From positions 62,001 through 126,000 of the forward strand of contig JAEZJG010000023.1 in assembly GCA_023415795.1 (NCBI GenBank): DNA of 64,000 nt. The letters run 5' to 3'. The position numbers and the translations under genes are program-made. The notes beneath the pieces were generated by a model. It searched no databases. It saw nothing but the letters and a program-made list of their open reading frames with translations, and was not told the DNA's origin. The stretch's first letter is position 1. Each line of letters begins with the position of its first letter. This DNA comes from Bacillota bacterium. GTDB taxonomy: Bacteria > Bacillota > Clostridia > Christensenellales > SZUA-584. Of this stretch, positions 50,495 to 59,634 are shown piece by piece.

Positions 50495-51502
50495 ATGGCT
50501 ATTGAGCGGATATCGACAAAAGAAAAAGCGGCCGTGCTGATGATTTCGATGGGCAAAGAGCGAGCAGCGAAGATCTATAAATTCCTGTCTGAGGAAGAGA
50601 TTGAGCAGCTGACGCTCGCCATTACCACAATCAGGCGTGTGGAGCCCGAAACCAAGGAATCGGTGATGGACGAGTTCTTTCAAATGTGTATTGCGCGAAA
50701 GTACATCTCTGAGGGCGGTATCGATTATGCGCGAGAGATACTGGCCAAGGCATTCGGTGAGGAGCGAACGAACGATCTTATCATGAAGCTTTCATCATCG
50801 CTGCGTGTGAAGCCCTTTGACTTTGTGCGCAAAGCGGATGCAGCACAGGTGCTCAACTTTCTGCAAAACGAGCACCCCCAGACTATCGCTCTGATACTGT
50901 CGTATCTTGACCCCAAGTATTCGGCGAGCATACTGTCCAGCTTGCCGCTGGACAAGCAGACAAGCGTTATCGCACGTATTGCTAATATGGGTTCAACCTC
51001 TCCGGAGTTTATTAAGGAAACGGAACGTGTACTGGAGAAGAAGCTTTCATCAATGAACTTTGGAGATCAGACCACGACTGGCGGCATTGACAGCCTGGTC
51101 AATATATTGAACAGTGTGGATCGCAGCACGGAACGCCATCTGCTGGAATCGCTTGAAGAATCGGATTCCGAGCTGGTGGAGGAAATCAGAAAGCGCATGT
51201 TCGTGTTTGAGGACATCGTGAAGCTGAACAATCAGGCCGTACAGCGTGTGCTTAAGGAGATTGATAATCGCGAGCTGGCTGTGGCGCTCAAGGGGTCATC
51301 TTCTGAGGTTGCCACTCTGATATTCAACAACATCTCCAGCCGCTTGCAGGAGATGATCAAGGAAGACATGGAGTTTATGGGACCTGTGCGCGTGAGAGAC
51401 GTGGAAGAAGCACAGCAGAAGATAGTGAATGTTATCCGGCAGCTTGACGACGCCGGTGAGATCGTAATATCGCGCGGCGCGGAGGATGAACTCATTGTTT
51501 AA
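50495..51502 (+). CDS. fliG: FliG, rotor switch protein
   Basis: A 335-residue rotor protein with three helical domains. The N-domain KEKAAVLMISMGKERAAKIY binds FliF, the EHPQTIALILSYLDPKYSAS motif is in the middle domain, and the C-domain (KRMFVFEDIVKLNNQAVQRV, then GPVRVRDVEEAQQKIVNVIR) carries the charged torque helix facing MotA. It lies 15 bases after fliF, with GGCGGAG before the ATG, and overlaps the fliH region. Confidence 0.96.
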   Translation: MAIERISTKEKAAVLMISMGKERAAKIYKFLSEEEIEQLTLAITTIRRVEPETKESVMDEFFQMCIARKYISEGGIDYAREILAKAFGEERTNDLIMKLSSSLRVKPFDFVRKADAAQVLNFLQNEHPQTIALILSYLDPKYSASILSSLPLDKQTSVIARIANMGSTSPEFIKETERVLEKKLSSMNFGDQTTTGGIDSLVNILNSVDRSTERHLLESLEESDSELVEEIRKRMFVFEDIVKLNNQAVQRVLKEIDNRELAVALKGSSSEVATLIFNNISSRLQEMIKEDMEFMGPVRVRDVEEAQQKIVNVIRQLDDAGEIVISRGAEDELIV

Positions 51503-52226
51503 GATCGACAAAACGCTCGTCGATAATATGAATCAAAAGCGGTCTTTCATCGTGATCACGCATAAGCCCAAGGAGGATATAAAGGAGCTGCTGATCGATG
51601 AAACGGCACTGCTTGACGCCGACACGCAAATGCCGCAGGCAGTAAGAGACCGGGCGCAGGAGCTGCTGCAAAGCGCGCAGGTCAAAGCGCAGAAGCTAGC
51701 CAAAGCGGCGGAGTGCGAAGCGGAAACTCTCAAAAACGATGCGCGTGAGCAAGGTTACAATGAGGGGATGGCAGACGCGGCGGAAAAGATTGAGCAGGTA
51801 ATCGCGGCGCGAAATGAGGAAGCGAGTGCACTGATAAAGGAATTAGCCGCATACAAAAACGATTTGTATGTCAAGCTGATGGACAGCGTACTGCCGCTGG
51901 CAATGGATATAGCTGAAAAAATAATTAACATAGAATTACAAAAAGACGATAGAGTCTATATGGAGATTGCCAAAAAAGCAGTCCTGGAACTAAAGCAGTC
52001 CGACAGCTTTACGGTACGCGTGGGGCGCGGAGAGTTCGATAAGTATTTCAAGGATGGCGGACAGTGGTTGCGCGAGCAGACGGGAAGCGGTGCGTTTGAG
52101 GTGATTTGTGATCCGGGCTTGGCGGCGGGAGACCTCGTAATCGAATCGGACGAGGAGGTTGTCAACGCGAGCATAGCGATGCAGCTGGAGAAAACACAGC
52201 AGTATCTGAGGGAGCAGGTGGAGTAG
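51495..52226 (+). CDS. fliH: FliH, export ATPase regulator
   Basis: A protein of about 243 residues that holds the ATPase FliI and brings it to the export gate. The middle is a long helix with many Ala/Glu/Gln residues (AQELLQSAQVKAQKLAKAAE and AREQGYNEGMADAAEKIEQV), and the C-terminal domain has IAKKAVLELKQ and GAFEVICDPGLAAGDLVIES. The TTG at 51495 is preferred because GGAGG (51481-51485) lies nine bases before it; the ATG at 51486 touches the ribosome site. In both cases it overlaps the fliG end. Confidence 0.88.
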   Translation: MFKIDKTLVDNMNQKRSFIVITHKPKEDIKELLIDETALLDADTQMPQAVRDRAQELLQSAQVKAQKLAKAAECEAETLKNDAREQGYNEGMADAAEKIEQVIAARNEEASALIKELAAYKNDLYVKLMDSVLPLAMDIAEKIINIELQKDDRVYMEIAKKAVLELKQSDSFTVRVGRGEFDKYFKDGGQWLREQTGSGAFEVICDPGLAAGDLVIESDEEVVNASIAMQLEKTQQYLREQVE

Positions 52227-52227
52227 C

Positions 52228-53556
52228 ATGGCTGGATTTGAAAGCGCCGAGCGCTTCCGGAATGCGCTCAAGGACAAAGAATTCTTTGAATATGGCGGAC
52301 GCGTCAGTCAGGTGTATGGGTTGACGGTGGAAGCGGTGGGTCTTGGCTGCAAGCTGGGAGACATCTGTCGGATATATACGGACGGTAAGGATAAATACAT
52401 ACTGTCTGAGGTGGTGGGGTTCAAGGAGAAGAAGGTGCTTCTGATGCCCTTCGGAGAGTTGAACGGTGTTGGGCCCAATAGCTATGTGGTGTCGGATAAC
52501 CGATCGCTCAGCGTGCCGGTGGGGCGCGAGTTCTGCGGACGCGTACTGGACGGTCTTGGAAACCCGATGGACGGCAAGGGACCGGTAAAGGCAGAGGCAT
52601 ACTATCCCATTATGAATAACCCGCCCAACCCAATGGAACGCCGCCGCATCACAGAGCAGCTGTCATTGGGTGTCAAAGCCATCGATTCGCTGCTGACGCT
52701 GGGTAAGGGCCAAAGGGTGGGCATATTCGCAGGCAGCGGCGTAGGCAAGAGCACGCTGCTGGGCATGATAGCCCGAAACACCACGGCGGATATTAACGTG
52801 ATCGTGCTGATCGGCGAAAGAGGCCGTGAGGTGAAGGACTTCTTAGAGAAGGACTTGCAGGAGGAGGGCTTAAAGCGCTCAGTGCTGATCGTGGCGACAT
52901 CAGATCAGCCCGCGCTGGTGCGGCTAAAATCTGCAATGGTGGGCACCGCAATGGCCGAATACTTCCGTGACCAGGGGCTGAATGTGATGCTGATGATGGA
53001 TTCGCTGACGCGCTTTGCAATGGCACAGCGTGAGATCGGCATGGCGATTGGCGAGCCGCCGGTGTCCAGAGGGTTTACGCCCTCGGTATATGCGATCATG
53101 CCGCGGCTTCTGGAGCGGGCAGGCATGTGCAGCAAGGGCTCCATCACAGGTCTTTACACAGTGCTGGTGGAGGGCGACGATATGGACGAGCCCATCGCGG
53201 ATACGGTGCGCGGTATACTGGACGGGCATATCGTGCTCTCCCGAAAGATGGCAAACAGCAACCATTACCCCGCCATTGATGTACTGCAAAGCGTCAGCCG
53301 CTTGATGCCGGATGTGATGCCCAAGGAGCATCTGCCAAAGACGGCGTATATACGAACGGTGATGTCCACCTACCGGGATGCGCAGGATCTGATCTCCATC
53401 GGAGCGTATAAAGCGGGGACGAACAAGAAGATAGACGAGGCGGTAGACCAGATAGAGCACATTAACGGGCTGCTGAAGCAGCAGGTGGGCGAGAGGTTTT
53501 CGTTCGATGATACGATGGGGCTGGTCTCCAGAATATATGACAGGCGCAGCGTATGA
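52228..53556 (+). CDS. fliI: FliI, flagellum-specific ATPase
   Basis: A 442-residue hexameric F1-like ATPase. The Walker A motif GIFAGSGVGKSTLLGMIARN lies near residue 169, Walker B is in NVMLMMDSLTRFAMAQREIG, and the catalytic VLIGERGREVKDF follows; GFTPSVYAIMPRLLERAGM is a family mark. It drives release of substrates from chaperones. GGTGGAG is about ten bases before the ATG, one base after the fliH stop. It overlaps fliJ by four bases. Confidence 0.97.
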   Translation: MAGFESAERFRNALKDKEFFEYGGRVSQVYGLTVEAVGLGCKLGDICRIYTDGKDKYILSEVVGFKEKKVLLMPFGELNGVGPNSYVVSDNRSLSVPVGREFCGRVLDGLGNPMDGKGPVKAEAYYPIMNNPPNPMERRRITEQLSLGVKAIDSLLTLGKGQRVGIFAGSGVGKSTLLGMIARNTTADINVIVLIGERGREVKDFLEKDLQEEGLKRSVLIVATSDQPALVRLKSAMVGTAMAEYFRDQGLNVMLMMDSLTRFAMAQREIGMAIGEPPVSRGFTPSVYAIMPRLLERAGMCSKGSITGLYTVLVEGDDMDEPIADTVRGILDGHIVLSRKMANSNHYPAIDVLQSVSRLMPDVMPKEHLPKTAYIRTVMSTYRDAQDLISIGAYKAGTNKKIDEAVDQIEHINGLLKQQVGERFSFDDTMGLVSRIYDRRSV

Positions 53557-53993
53557 AAAAGTTTGTTTTCTCATTACAGTCATGGTACGACATGCAGCTG
53601 AGTATCGAAAAGCAGCAAAAGATGGAGCTGAAAGCCATTGAGGCAGAGATGCTGGAGCGGCAGAAGGAGCTGGAACGGCTTGATGCCGAGTTTGGAAAAG
53701 CAAGCGGCGAATATTGCACTGCGGTATCCGGCGGCGTCAGAGCTCCGAGAGTGAAGGAATATGGGCTGTTCTTCGACAGCGTGAAGGCGGCGATGAGTTC
53801 AGAACAGATGGAGCTTAGCCGGTTGGAGCGTGAACGGGAAATCCGTATGCAAAAGCTGGTGAACACCCGCAAAGAGATAAAGCTGCTCGACAAGCTGCGC
53901 GATAAGCAGTATACGGAGTATCTGGAGATTACGAAAAAGCAGCAGGATAAATTTGTGGATGATCTGGTCTCGTTCAACGTGACCATGTCTTAA
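53553..53993 (+). CDS. fliJ: FliJ, export apparatus stalk protein
   Basis: A 146-residue helical, highly charged coiled-coil protein that fits in the FliI ring like the gamma stalk of F1. The start KKFVFSLQSWYDMQLSIEKQ is the family opening and the rest is two long helices (EAEMLERQKELERLDAEFGK and REIRMQKLVNTRKEIKLLDK). It overlaps fliI by ATGA and sits in its usual place after fliI. Confidence 0.92.
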   Translation: MKKFVFSLQSWYDMQLSIEKQQKMELKAIEAEMLERQKELERLDAEFGKASGEYCTAVSGGVRAPRVKEYGLFFDSVKAAMSSEQMELSRLEREREIRMQKLVNTRKEIKLLDKLRDKQYTEYLEITKKQQDKFVDDLVSFNVTMS

Positions 53994-54005
53994 AGGAAGA
54001 GCGTC

Positions 54006-54716
54006 ATGGCAGAAAAAGTGGAAGCAAGAAAAAGTACAGCACCGGCTGCGAGCTCTGCCGCGAAACCGGCAGCAGGCAGCAAGCCTGCCGTAAAGTCCGT
54101 AACGGGAAGCAAGCCCGCACAGCCGGAAAAGGCAAAGGGCAAGGTGTCAGGAGGGGCAGTTTTCTCGGTACTGCTCATCGTGCTGATGATAGCAGCCGGA
54201 GCGGTGATATATTTCAACGTGGGAGGGGTACGCCAGCAGCTGGCAGATATTCTTCAAACAGAGGAAGGAACAGCGGCAGACGAGGCGCTTGCTCTTGACG
54301 CGCAGGCCATTGAACAGCGGAAGACTGAGCTGGATGCACAGGCGGCTGACCTGGAGAAGGAAAAGGCCTCGCTCAAATCGAGAACTGACAAGGTTAAAGA
54401 ACGCGAACAAGCGATTAATGATAACGAAAAGGCGCTGGAGGAGAGAGAAACGGCGCTAACTAAGCGAGAAGCGGCGGTGACTACGGCCGAATTGGGCCTT
54501 CAGGAATCGCAGCAGAAACAAAGCGACCTTGCTGCTACTGCCAAGATTATTGAGGCGATGGACCCTGCTGTAGCAGCCACCGCGATATCCGGTCTTAGCA
54601 CAGTGGAGGATATGGTATCGGTGCTGTCGCTGATGTCCAGCAAAAAGACAGCTGACATACTGGGTCACATGGAGGTTAAGCTTGCAACCAAGGTTATTTC
54701 AAAAATGATGAAATAA
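54006..54716 (+). CDS. YlxF/MotE-like membrane protein with MgtE-N-like domain
   Basis: A 236-residue protein in the place of YlxF of Bacillus. The order is an Ala/Lys/Pro-rich basic N-terminus (residues 1-50), one membrane helix (about 51-72, VFSVLLIVLMIAAGAVIYFN), a coiled coil (about 95-175, with KERETALTKREAAVTTAEL-like heptads) and a C-terminal MgtE-N/FliG-like helical domain (IIEAMDPAVAATAISGLSTV, then DILGHMEVKLATKVISKMMK). Such proteins (MotE in rhizobia) assist motor or stator assembly. The ATG is 12 bases after fliJ, with AAAGGAAGAG upstream. Confidence 0.82.
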   Translation: MAEKVEARKSTAPAASSAAKPAAGSKPAVKSVTGSKPAQPEKAKGKVSGGAVFSVLLIVLMIAAGAVIYFNVGGVRQQLADILQTEEGTAADEALALDAQAIEQRKTELDAQAADLEKEKASLKSRTDKVKEREQAINDNEKALEERETALTKREAAVTTAELGLQESQQKQSDLAATAKIIEAMDPAVAATAISGLSTVEDMVSVLSLMSSKKTADILGHMEVKLATKVISKMMK

Positions 54717-54764
54717 TAGACAGCTAAAGGAGGGCGATCAATTGACGCAGAAGGAGGAATGCAT

Positions 54765-56210
54765 TTGGATTGCGGACAGGTGATGACAGGCATTGAGATG
54801 TCCGGTGCAGCAATTGACGGCAAAAGCGCATCGGCAATCGGTGTCATCAAAGCGGGTAAGAACCCGGCACAGGCAGTTTTAAGCGACTTTAAGAAGAAGC
54901 TTGAAAGCCTGACGGCACAGGGGCAGCCCGCGGCGGTTGTTCAATCGGCGGGTTCCACGCCGGTGCAGGATCTCAGCATGGCCGCAGACGCGGCGGTACA
55001 GGTGATACCGCAGGGGACTGCTGGCATTCTCGAAGGATTCGGATTGCTGGATTATCAGACGGATATCAGCGCTGTTGTGACAGACGGCGCGGCTCAGGCA
55101 GGACAGGCTCAAACCACGGATGCCGCAGCCGCACAGCAGGCGCAGAAGTCCGGACAATTTGCAAGGATGCTTAGTAACGAACAGACCGGCGGAGAGGCAC
55201 AGAGTGCTCAGCCGCAAATGCCCGCCGGTGCAGAGAAGTATTCGGGCTCCCTCGAGAGTACCAACAGCGGCGAGACAGCGTCGACGACAGTTGTTTCAAC
55301 GGAAGACATGGATGCGGCGATGCAGCTCAAGACAAAACTGTCACAGAGTCAGCAGGTTTCAGGCACATCAATGCAGCAGGCGGAGAGCTCGGCAGCAGTA
55401 CCGGCTCAGCCGGAGCAGCTGTCTCCAGTGATGGTGCAAAGCCAAATGCACGCAGCGCAAGCTGATAAGCAGCAAGGCGTGCCGCAACAGGCAACGGCGC
55501 AGGTGCCGGTGCAAGCTGATGAAACGCAGACCAAAGCCGCACAGACTGCGGCAGCGGACTCTGCAACGGTGGTGTTGCCGGATGCGCAGAACGAAGCCGT
55601 TCAGCCGACAACAGAGAAAAAGGCTGACGCAGCACAGGCTCCCCCGGATTCTATGCCGGATACTGCTGTGAACCAAAACATGGAGGTTCCGGCTAAGGTA
55701 CAGCCTACGCAGGTTGTGTCATCGGCTGAAGCGGCGGAACCGCAGCAAACAGCGAGCTCCGAGTTTGTTAAGGAGAATGTGATTCGGATCGTTGACAAGG
55801 CAAGTGTCAGTGTTAACGAGGGGCGCTACGAGTTTGATGTGGAGTTAAAGCCGGATTTTCTCGGCAAGGTCAACATTAAGCTCACGATGGAGAACGGCGA
55901 GGTCCGCATGCATGTGAGAGCCGAGGATGCGGTCGCAAAGGGATTGTTTGCGGATCAGGCCAGCACTCTCCAGCATGCGCTCAAAGAGAAGGGCATCATC
56001 GTTTCCACGGTTGATGTAACAACGTATCGTCAGGATGCTGCAACTACCGGCAGAGAATCGCAGGGGCAGCATGCGGGCGGTGGAAACGGTCAGAGAAACA
56101 ACGGGCAGACAGCGCGCAGTACCGAGCGATATTCCGGCGGCGATCGATTTGATCTGACAGCGCCGACCTCGGAAATGCTGAGCGGCAGCTCTGTGGAGTA
56201 TCTGGCTTGA
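54765..56210 (+). CDS. fliK: FliK, flagellar hook-length control protein
   Basis: A protein of about 481 residues. The N-terminal two thirds is low-complexity (Ala, Gln, Ser, Pro), fitting a secreted molecular ruler; the C-terminal domain, about residues 345-430, shows the FliK hook domain: RYEFDVELKPDFLGKVNIKL, TMENGEVRMHVRAEDAVAKG and LQHALKEKGIIVSTVDVTTY. The TTG at 54765 has GGAGG seven bases upstream, whereas the in-frame ATG at 54759 is only one base from it; both are possible. It sits between the YlxF-like gene and flgD, the usual position. A second FliK-like gene is at 23.8 kb. Confidence 0.88.
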   Translation: MDCGQVMTGIEMSGAAIDGKSASAIGVIKAGKNPAQAVLSDFKKKLESLTAQGQPAAVVQSAGSTPVQDLSMAADAAVQVIPQGTAGILEGFGLLDYQTDISAVVTDGAAQAGQAQTTDAAAAQQAQKSGQFARMLSNEQTGGEAQSAQPQMPAGAEKYSGSLESTNSGETASTTVVSTEDMDAAMQLKTKLSQSQQVSGTSMQQAESSAAVPAQPEQLSPVMVQSQMHAAQADKQQGVPQQATAQVPVQADETQTKAAQTAAADSATVVLPDAQNEAVQPTTEKKADAAQAPPDSMPDTAVNQNMEVPAKVQPTQVVSSAEAAEPQQTASSEFVKENVIRIVDKASVSVNEGRYEFDVELKPDFLGKVNIKLTMENGEVRMHVRAEDAVAKGLFADQASTLQHALKEKGIIVSTVDVTTYRQDAATTGRESQGQHAGGGNGQRNNGQTARSTERYSGGDRFDLTAPTSEMLSGSSVEYLA

Positions 56211-56226
56211 ACGGAAAGGGGATAAA

Positions 56227-56841
56227 ATGAGTAATGTGACAGCGGCAGCATCCGCAATCAGGACAATGAGCGATGAGAGTACAAGAAAGAGAACAACTGA
56301 TAAGAGCTTAGGTCAGGATGATTTTCTCAAGATATTGGTCGCTCAGATGGCCAATCAGGATCCGATGTCGCCAACGAGCAACGAGGACTTTCTGGCTCAG
56401 ATGGCCCAGTTTACGATGCTGGAACAGATCAAGGAGATGAGCGCAAGCTTTGCCACCACCCAAGCCTATAGCATGATCGGTAAGGACGTATACATACAGA
56501 ATGGCGATAGCTTGATTCGCGGCAAGGTGGATGGTGTCACAAAGGAAGACGGGATCAACTATCTGCTGGTGGGCGGCAACATGTATGATGTAACAAGAGT
56601 TGTGGGTGTTGTCGATAGTGTGAATAATGGGCTTGATGACCAAATACTCAAGAGCGCAGATTTGATCGGCAAGACTATAACCGCAAAGATCACGGCTCAA
56701 GGTGGCACGACTCAAACTGTCACCGGTGAAGTATCCAAGATTATGGTCAAATCAGGAGTGGTTTATGCAATGGTGGACGGGACTGAAGTGCCCGTCGCAA
56801 ACATAACGGAAATAGCGGCTGAAAGCCAGCAAAACATCTAA
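56227..56841 (+). CDS. flgD: FlgD, hook cap protein
   Basis: A 204-residue scaffold for hook assembly. The N-terminal signature is SLGQDDFLKILVAQMANQDP followed by MSPTSNEDFLAQMAQFTMLE and QIKEM. The C-terminal half holds the FlgD beta domains (MIGKDVYIQNGDSLIRGKVD). GAAAGGGGA lies seven bases before the ATG. It comes before flgE, as expected. Confidence 0.95.
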   Translation: MSNVTAAASAIRTMSDESTRKRTTDKSLGQDDFLKILVAQMANQDPMSPTSNEDFLAQMAQFTMLEQIKEMSASFATTQAYSMIGKDVYIQNGDSLIRGKVDGVTKEDGINYLLVGGNMYDVTRVVGVVDSVNNGLDDQILKSADLIGKTITAKITAQGGTTQTVTGEVSKIMVKSGVVYAMVDGTEVPVANITEIAAESQQNI

Positions 56842-56864
56842 TTTATTTAGGAGGAATTAATACT

Positions 56865-57740
56865 ATGATGCGTTCATTATACTCCGGCGTGACCGGACTT
56901 AAAAATCACCAGACCAAGATGGATGTAATCGGCAACAATATTGCGAACGTCAACACGGTGGGCTTCAAGGCCAGCCGCGTGGTGTTTCAGGACATCTACA
57001 GTCAGACGGTAGCACCTGCATCGGCAGGCACCGCAACCACGGGCGGCACGAACCCGCAGCAGGTGGGGCTTGGCGTTCAACTGGCGACGATCGATGTTCT
57101 CAACACACCTTCATCTTCACAGTATACCGGCGATCCTCTCGATCTTGCGATTGACGGTGATGGTTACTTTGTGATTCAGGATGGCTCGTCGTATACATAC
57201 ACTCGTGCCGGCAACTTTAAAAAGGATTCTGATAACTACCTTGTCGATTCCAATGGTAATTACGTCATGGGCTTTGAGGTGGATGGGGATGGATCACTGG
57301 TTTACAGAGACGCGTCTAACGCTGTCTGTGACCCGACAGATCCGGGTGCGCACCTGACGATGCAGCGCATATTTGTTGATCCAGACTTTTATGATGTATC
57401 CATCTCGGCGTCAGGGCAGGTGGTGGGCCTTGACGAGGTGACCAGTGCCAACACGGTGTTGGGGCAGATTGTGCTGGCGCAGTTTGCCAACCCGAACGGT
57501 CTTGAAAAGACAGGCGGGAACGCTTACAGAACGTCGGTAAACTCAGGTGATCCGGAATACAACACCCCGGGAGCAGGCGGCAGCGGCAAGCTGAATCCCG
57601 GCTCGCTGGAGATGTCTAACGTAGACCTGACGGCACAGTTTGCCGATATGATCACCACTCAAAGAGGTTTTCAGGCAAACTCGAGAATTATCACGACCAC
57701 AGATGAGATGCTCGAAGAGCTGGTGAACATGGTCAGATAA
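56865..57740 (+). CDS. flgE: FlgE, hook protein
   Basis: A 291-residue hook protein, similar in size to the short hook proteins of Bacillus. It has the N-terminal MRSLYSGVTGLKNHQTKMDV and IGNNIANVNTVGFKASRVVF, the central GDPLDLAIDGDGYFVIQDGS and the C-terminal GSLEMSNVDLTAQFADMITT then QRGFQANSRIITTTDEML. AGGAGGAAT is nine bases before the first of two adjacent ATG codons. Its position after flgD and before flbD supports FlgE rather than FlgG. Confidence 0.92.
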   Translation: MMRSLYSGVTGLKNHQTKMDVIGNNIANVNTVGFKASRVVFQDIYSQTVAPASAGTATTGGTNPQQVGLGVQLATIDVLNTPSSSQYTGDPLDLAIDGDGYFVIQDGSSYTYTRAGNFKKDSDNYLVDSNGNYVMGFEVDGDGSLVYRDASNAVCDPTDPGAHLTMQRIFVDPDFYDVSISASGQVVGLDEVTSANTVLGQIVLAQFANPNGLEKTGGNAYRTSVNSGDPEYNTPGAGGSGKLNPGSLEMSNVDLTAQFADMITTQRGFQANSRIITTTDEMLEELVNMVR

Positions 57741-57821
57741 CACGTTTGAAAGCATAAACCGATGCCGTCGCGCTAACGAGGCGGACGGCGTCGGCTAATG
57801 CGGAGGAAGGGTAGGTTTGAT

Positions 57822-58031
57822 GTGATCAGAGTACATCGTTTGAACAATGAGGAATTCCTCGTCAACTGCGAGCTGATCGAATTTGCTGAGGAGACACCCA
57901 ACACGGTGGTGTCGATGGCTTCGGGGCGAAAGCTCGTCGTATCGGAATCCTGCGATGAGCTGCAAAAGCTTATCATCGAGTATAAAAGAAAGATTTTCAG
58001 TTCAAATAATGGATTGGGAGACAGCAAATAG
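57822..58031 (+). CDS. flbD: FlbD-like flagellar protein
   Basis: A 69-residue protein starting IRVHRLNNEEFLVNCELIEF, the FlbD opening. These short Bacillota proteins (often called FlbD or YlzI/SwrD) lie between flgE and motA/fliL; SwrD in Bacillus raises stator power. The start is set at GTG 57822 because the family begins there; a frame from 57798 would add eight basic residues. The rest contains TVVSMASGRKLVVSESCDEL. A modest GGTAGG site precedes the GTG. Confidence 0.85.
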   Translation: MIRVHRLNNEEFLVNCELIEFAEETPNTVVSMASGRKLVVSESCDELQKLIIEYKRKIFSSNNGLGDSK

Positions 58032-58043
58032 AGGAGCGAAGCT

Positions 58044-58838
58044 GTGGATAAAACAACGGTAATCGGCATGGGAGCCGGTGTGGCATGTATAATCATTTCA
58101 ATATTGCTAAGCGGTGATTTGGGCGCTTTCTATGATCTTGCCTCAATATTCATCGTTGTCGGCGGCACTATCGCTTCAACCATAGTATCGTTTCCCGGCA
58201 AAATGCTTAAGTCTTTGAAAACCGTCTATACAATGGCTTTCAAAGAGAAAAACATAGACCTTAATGAGGATATAGAGCTTATCATTAAGGTGGCCAACGT
58301 CGCTCGCCGTGAGGGTTTGCTGGCGCTGGAGGATGCTGTTGGTGAGGTGGAAAACCCTTTCCTTCAAAAGGGTATTATGCTGATTGTAGACGGCGCGGAC
58401 GGTGAACTTGTTAAGAACATACTGGAGACGGAAATATCGTTCATCCAGGAAAGACACATGCAAGGACAAAACATTATTAACAGCATGGCTGCATACGCAC
58501 CTGCGTACGGTATGATTGGTACACTGATTGGATTGATATTGATGTTAAAGAACCTAAGTGACTCGGCTGCACTGGGACCAAATATGGCAGTTGCACTTAT
58601 TACAACCTTCTATGGCGTGGTGTTGGCCAATCTGGTGTTTACGCCTATTTCCAAAAAGCTTAAAGTGCAGAGTGACCAGGAAGCACTGCAAAAGGGGCTT
58701 TATATGGAGGGGTTGCTTTCCATCCAAGATGGTGAAAACCCGCGCATTATAAAGGACAAGCTTCAAGCCTTTATCGCTCGTGGTGATATAAGAGATCCTG
58801 AAGCTCAGCCTAATCCCGAAGTGAAGGAGATATCCTAA
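58044..58838 (+). CDS. motA: MotA, stator ion channel subunit
   Basis: A 264-residue stator protein with four membrane helices. The pairs are residues 3-25 and 32-52 (IASTIVSFP follows), and 150-172 (PAYGMIGTLIGLILMLKNLS) with 182-205 (PNMAVALITTFYGVVLANLV). The cytoplasmic loop carries the charged residues that face FliG (NVARREGLLALEDAV). It begins at GTG with GAGGAGC upstream. motB follows after two bases. Proton or sodium use is not decided by what I can see. Confidence 0.93.
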   Translation: MDKTTVIGMGAGVACIIISILLSGDLGAFYDLASIFIVVGGTIASTIVSFPGKMLKSLKTVYTMAFKEKNIDLNEDIELIIKVANVARREGLLALEDAVGEVENPFLQKGIMLIVDGADGELVKNILETEISFIQERHMQGQNIINSMAAYAPAYGMIGTLIGLILMLKNLSDSAALGPNMAVALITTFYGVVLANLVFTPISKKLKVQSDQEALQKGLYMEGLLSIQDGENPRIIKDKLQAFIARGDIRDPEAQPNPEVKEIS

Positions 58839-58840
58839 AG

Positions 58841-59632
58841 ATGGCAAGGAAGAAACCCGAACCGCCTGAAGAGGAGGGCGCGCCAGCGTGGATGAATACA
58901 TACGGCGATATGGTTACGCTGCTGCTAACCTTCTTTGTGCTGTTGTTTTCGTTCTCTTCCATCAATGCGGATAAATGGGAACAGATAGTTTACTCAATGT
59001 CGGGAGCGCCTTATGTGGCGGTTCAAGCCTTAGACCCTGACGAAGTGATTGCGGAGGCGATGGATGGTGAATCATGGGATCCATTAGTGGATGCAACGCC
59101 CACCCCCACCCCCACATCGACACCCGGTGCAGAGAATAATAACAGTCTATTGGGCAATAAGAAACGCTTTGTGCAGTTATACGAAAAAATTCAGTACCAT
59201 ATAAGCGTAAATGATCTAGAAACAAAACTGCAGGCAGAGCAGATAAGCGATGACTCCATATTGCTGCGCATGACTGATTCGGCACTGTTTGATACTGCGC
59301 GAGTTGAGATTAAGCCGGCCGCAGAGGAAATACTTGAAGCCATATGCGTTATTATCGATGATTACAACGATTTGATTGACGTGATTTGGGTTGAGGGTCA
59401 CACGGACAGCAACCCGATAAGCTCTGACAGATATAAGGATAATACAGAATTATCAGCAATGAGGGCGACAAACGTACGGCGATATATGCTGAGTATTATG
59501 ACAATAGATCCGGCAAAGATAACGCCGATACCCTATGGAGAGTATCATCCGGTGGATACGAATGAAACCGAGGCTGGACGTGCCAACAACCGCAGGGTAG
59601 ACTTTGTGATACAGGCTAAAGTGGAGGAATGA
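58841..59632 (+). CDS. motB: MotB, stator peptidoglycan-anchoring subunit
   Basis: A 263-residue protein. The single helix begins with the ion-binding aspartate in MNTYGDMVTLLLTFFVLLFS (about residues 19-38). A Pro/Thr linker (TPTPTPTSTP, residues about 84-95) follows; the C-terminal OmpA-like domain has IDVIWVEGHTDSNPISSDRY, NTELSAMRATNVRRYMLSI and NNRRVDF. It ties the stator to peptidoglycan. AAGGAGATA lies ten bases before the ATG. The linker is encoded by a short CCCCCA repeat. Confidence 0.94.
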   Translation: MARKKPEPPEEEGAPAWMNTYGDMVTLLLTFFVLLFSFSSINADKWEQIVYSMSGAPYVAVQALDPDEVIAEAMDGESWDPLVDATPTPTPTSTPGAENNNSLLGNKKRFVQLYEKIQYHISVNDLETKLQAEQISDDSILLRMTDSALFDTARVEIKPAAEEILEAICVIIDDYNDLIDVIWVEGHTDSNPISSDRYKDNTELSAMRATNVRRYMLSIMTIDPAKITPIPYGEYHPVDTNETEAGRANNRRVDFVIQAKVEE

Positions 59633-59634
59633 CA

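Noticed and set aside
54742..54783. Thirteen-codon upstream frame (TTG) before fliK
   Set aside because: It has an AGGAGG upstream and could couple translation, but with no conservation data it cannot be told from chance overlap with the fliK ribosome site.
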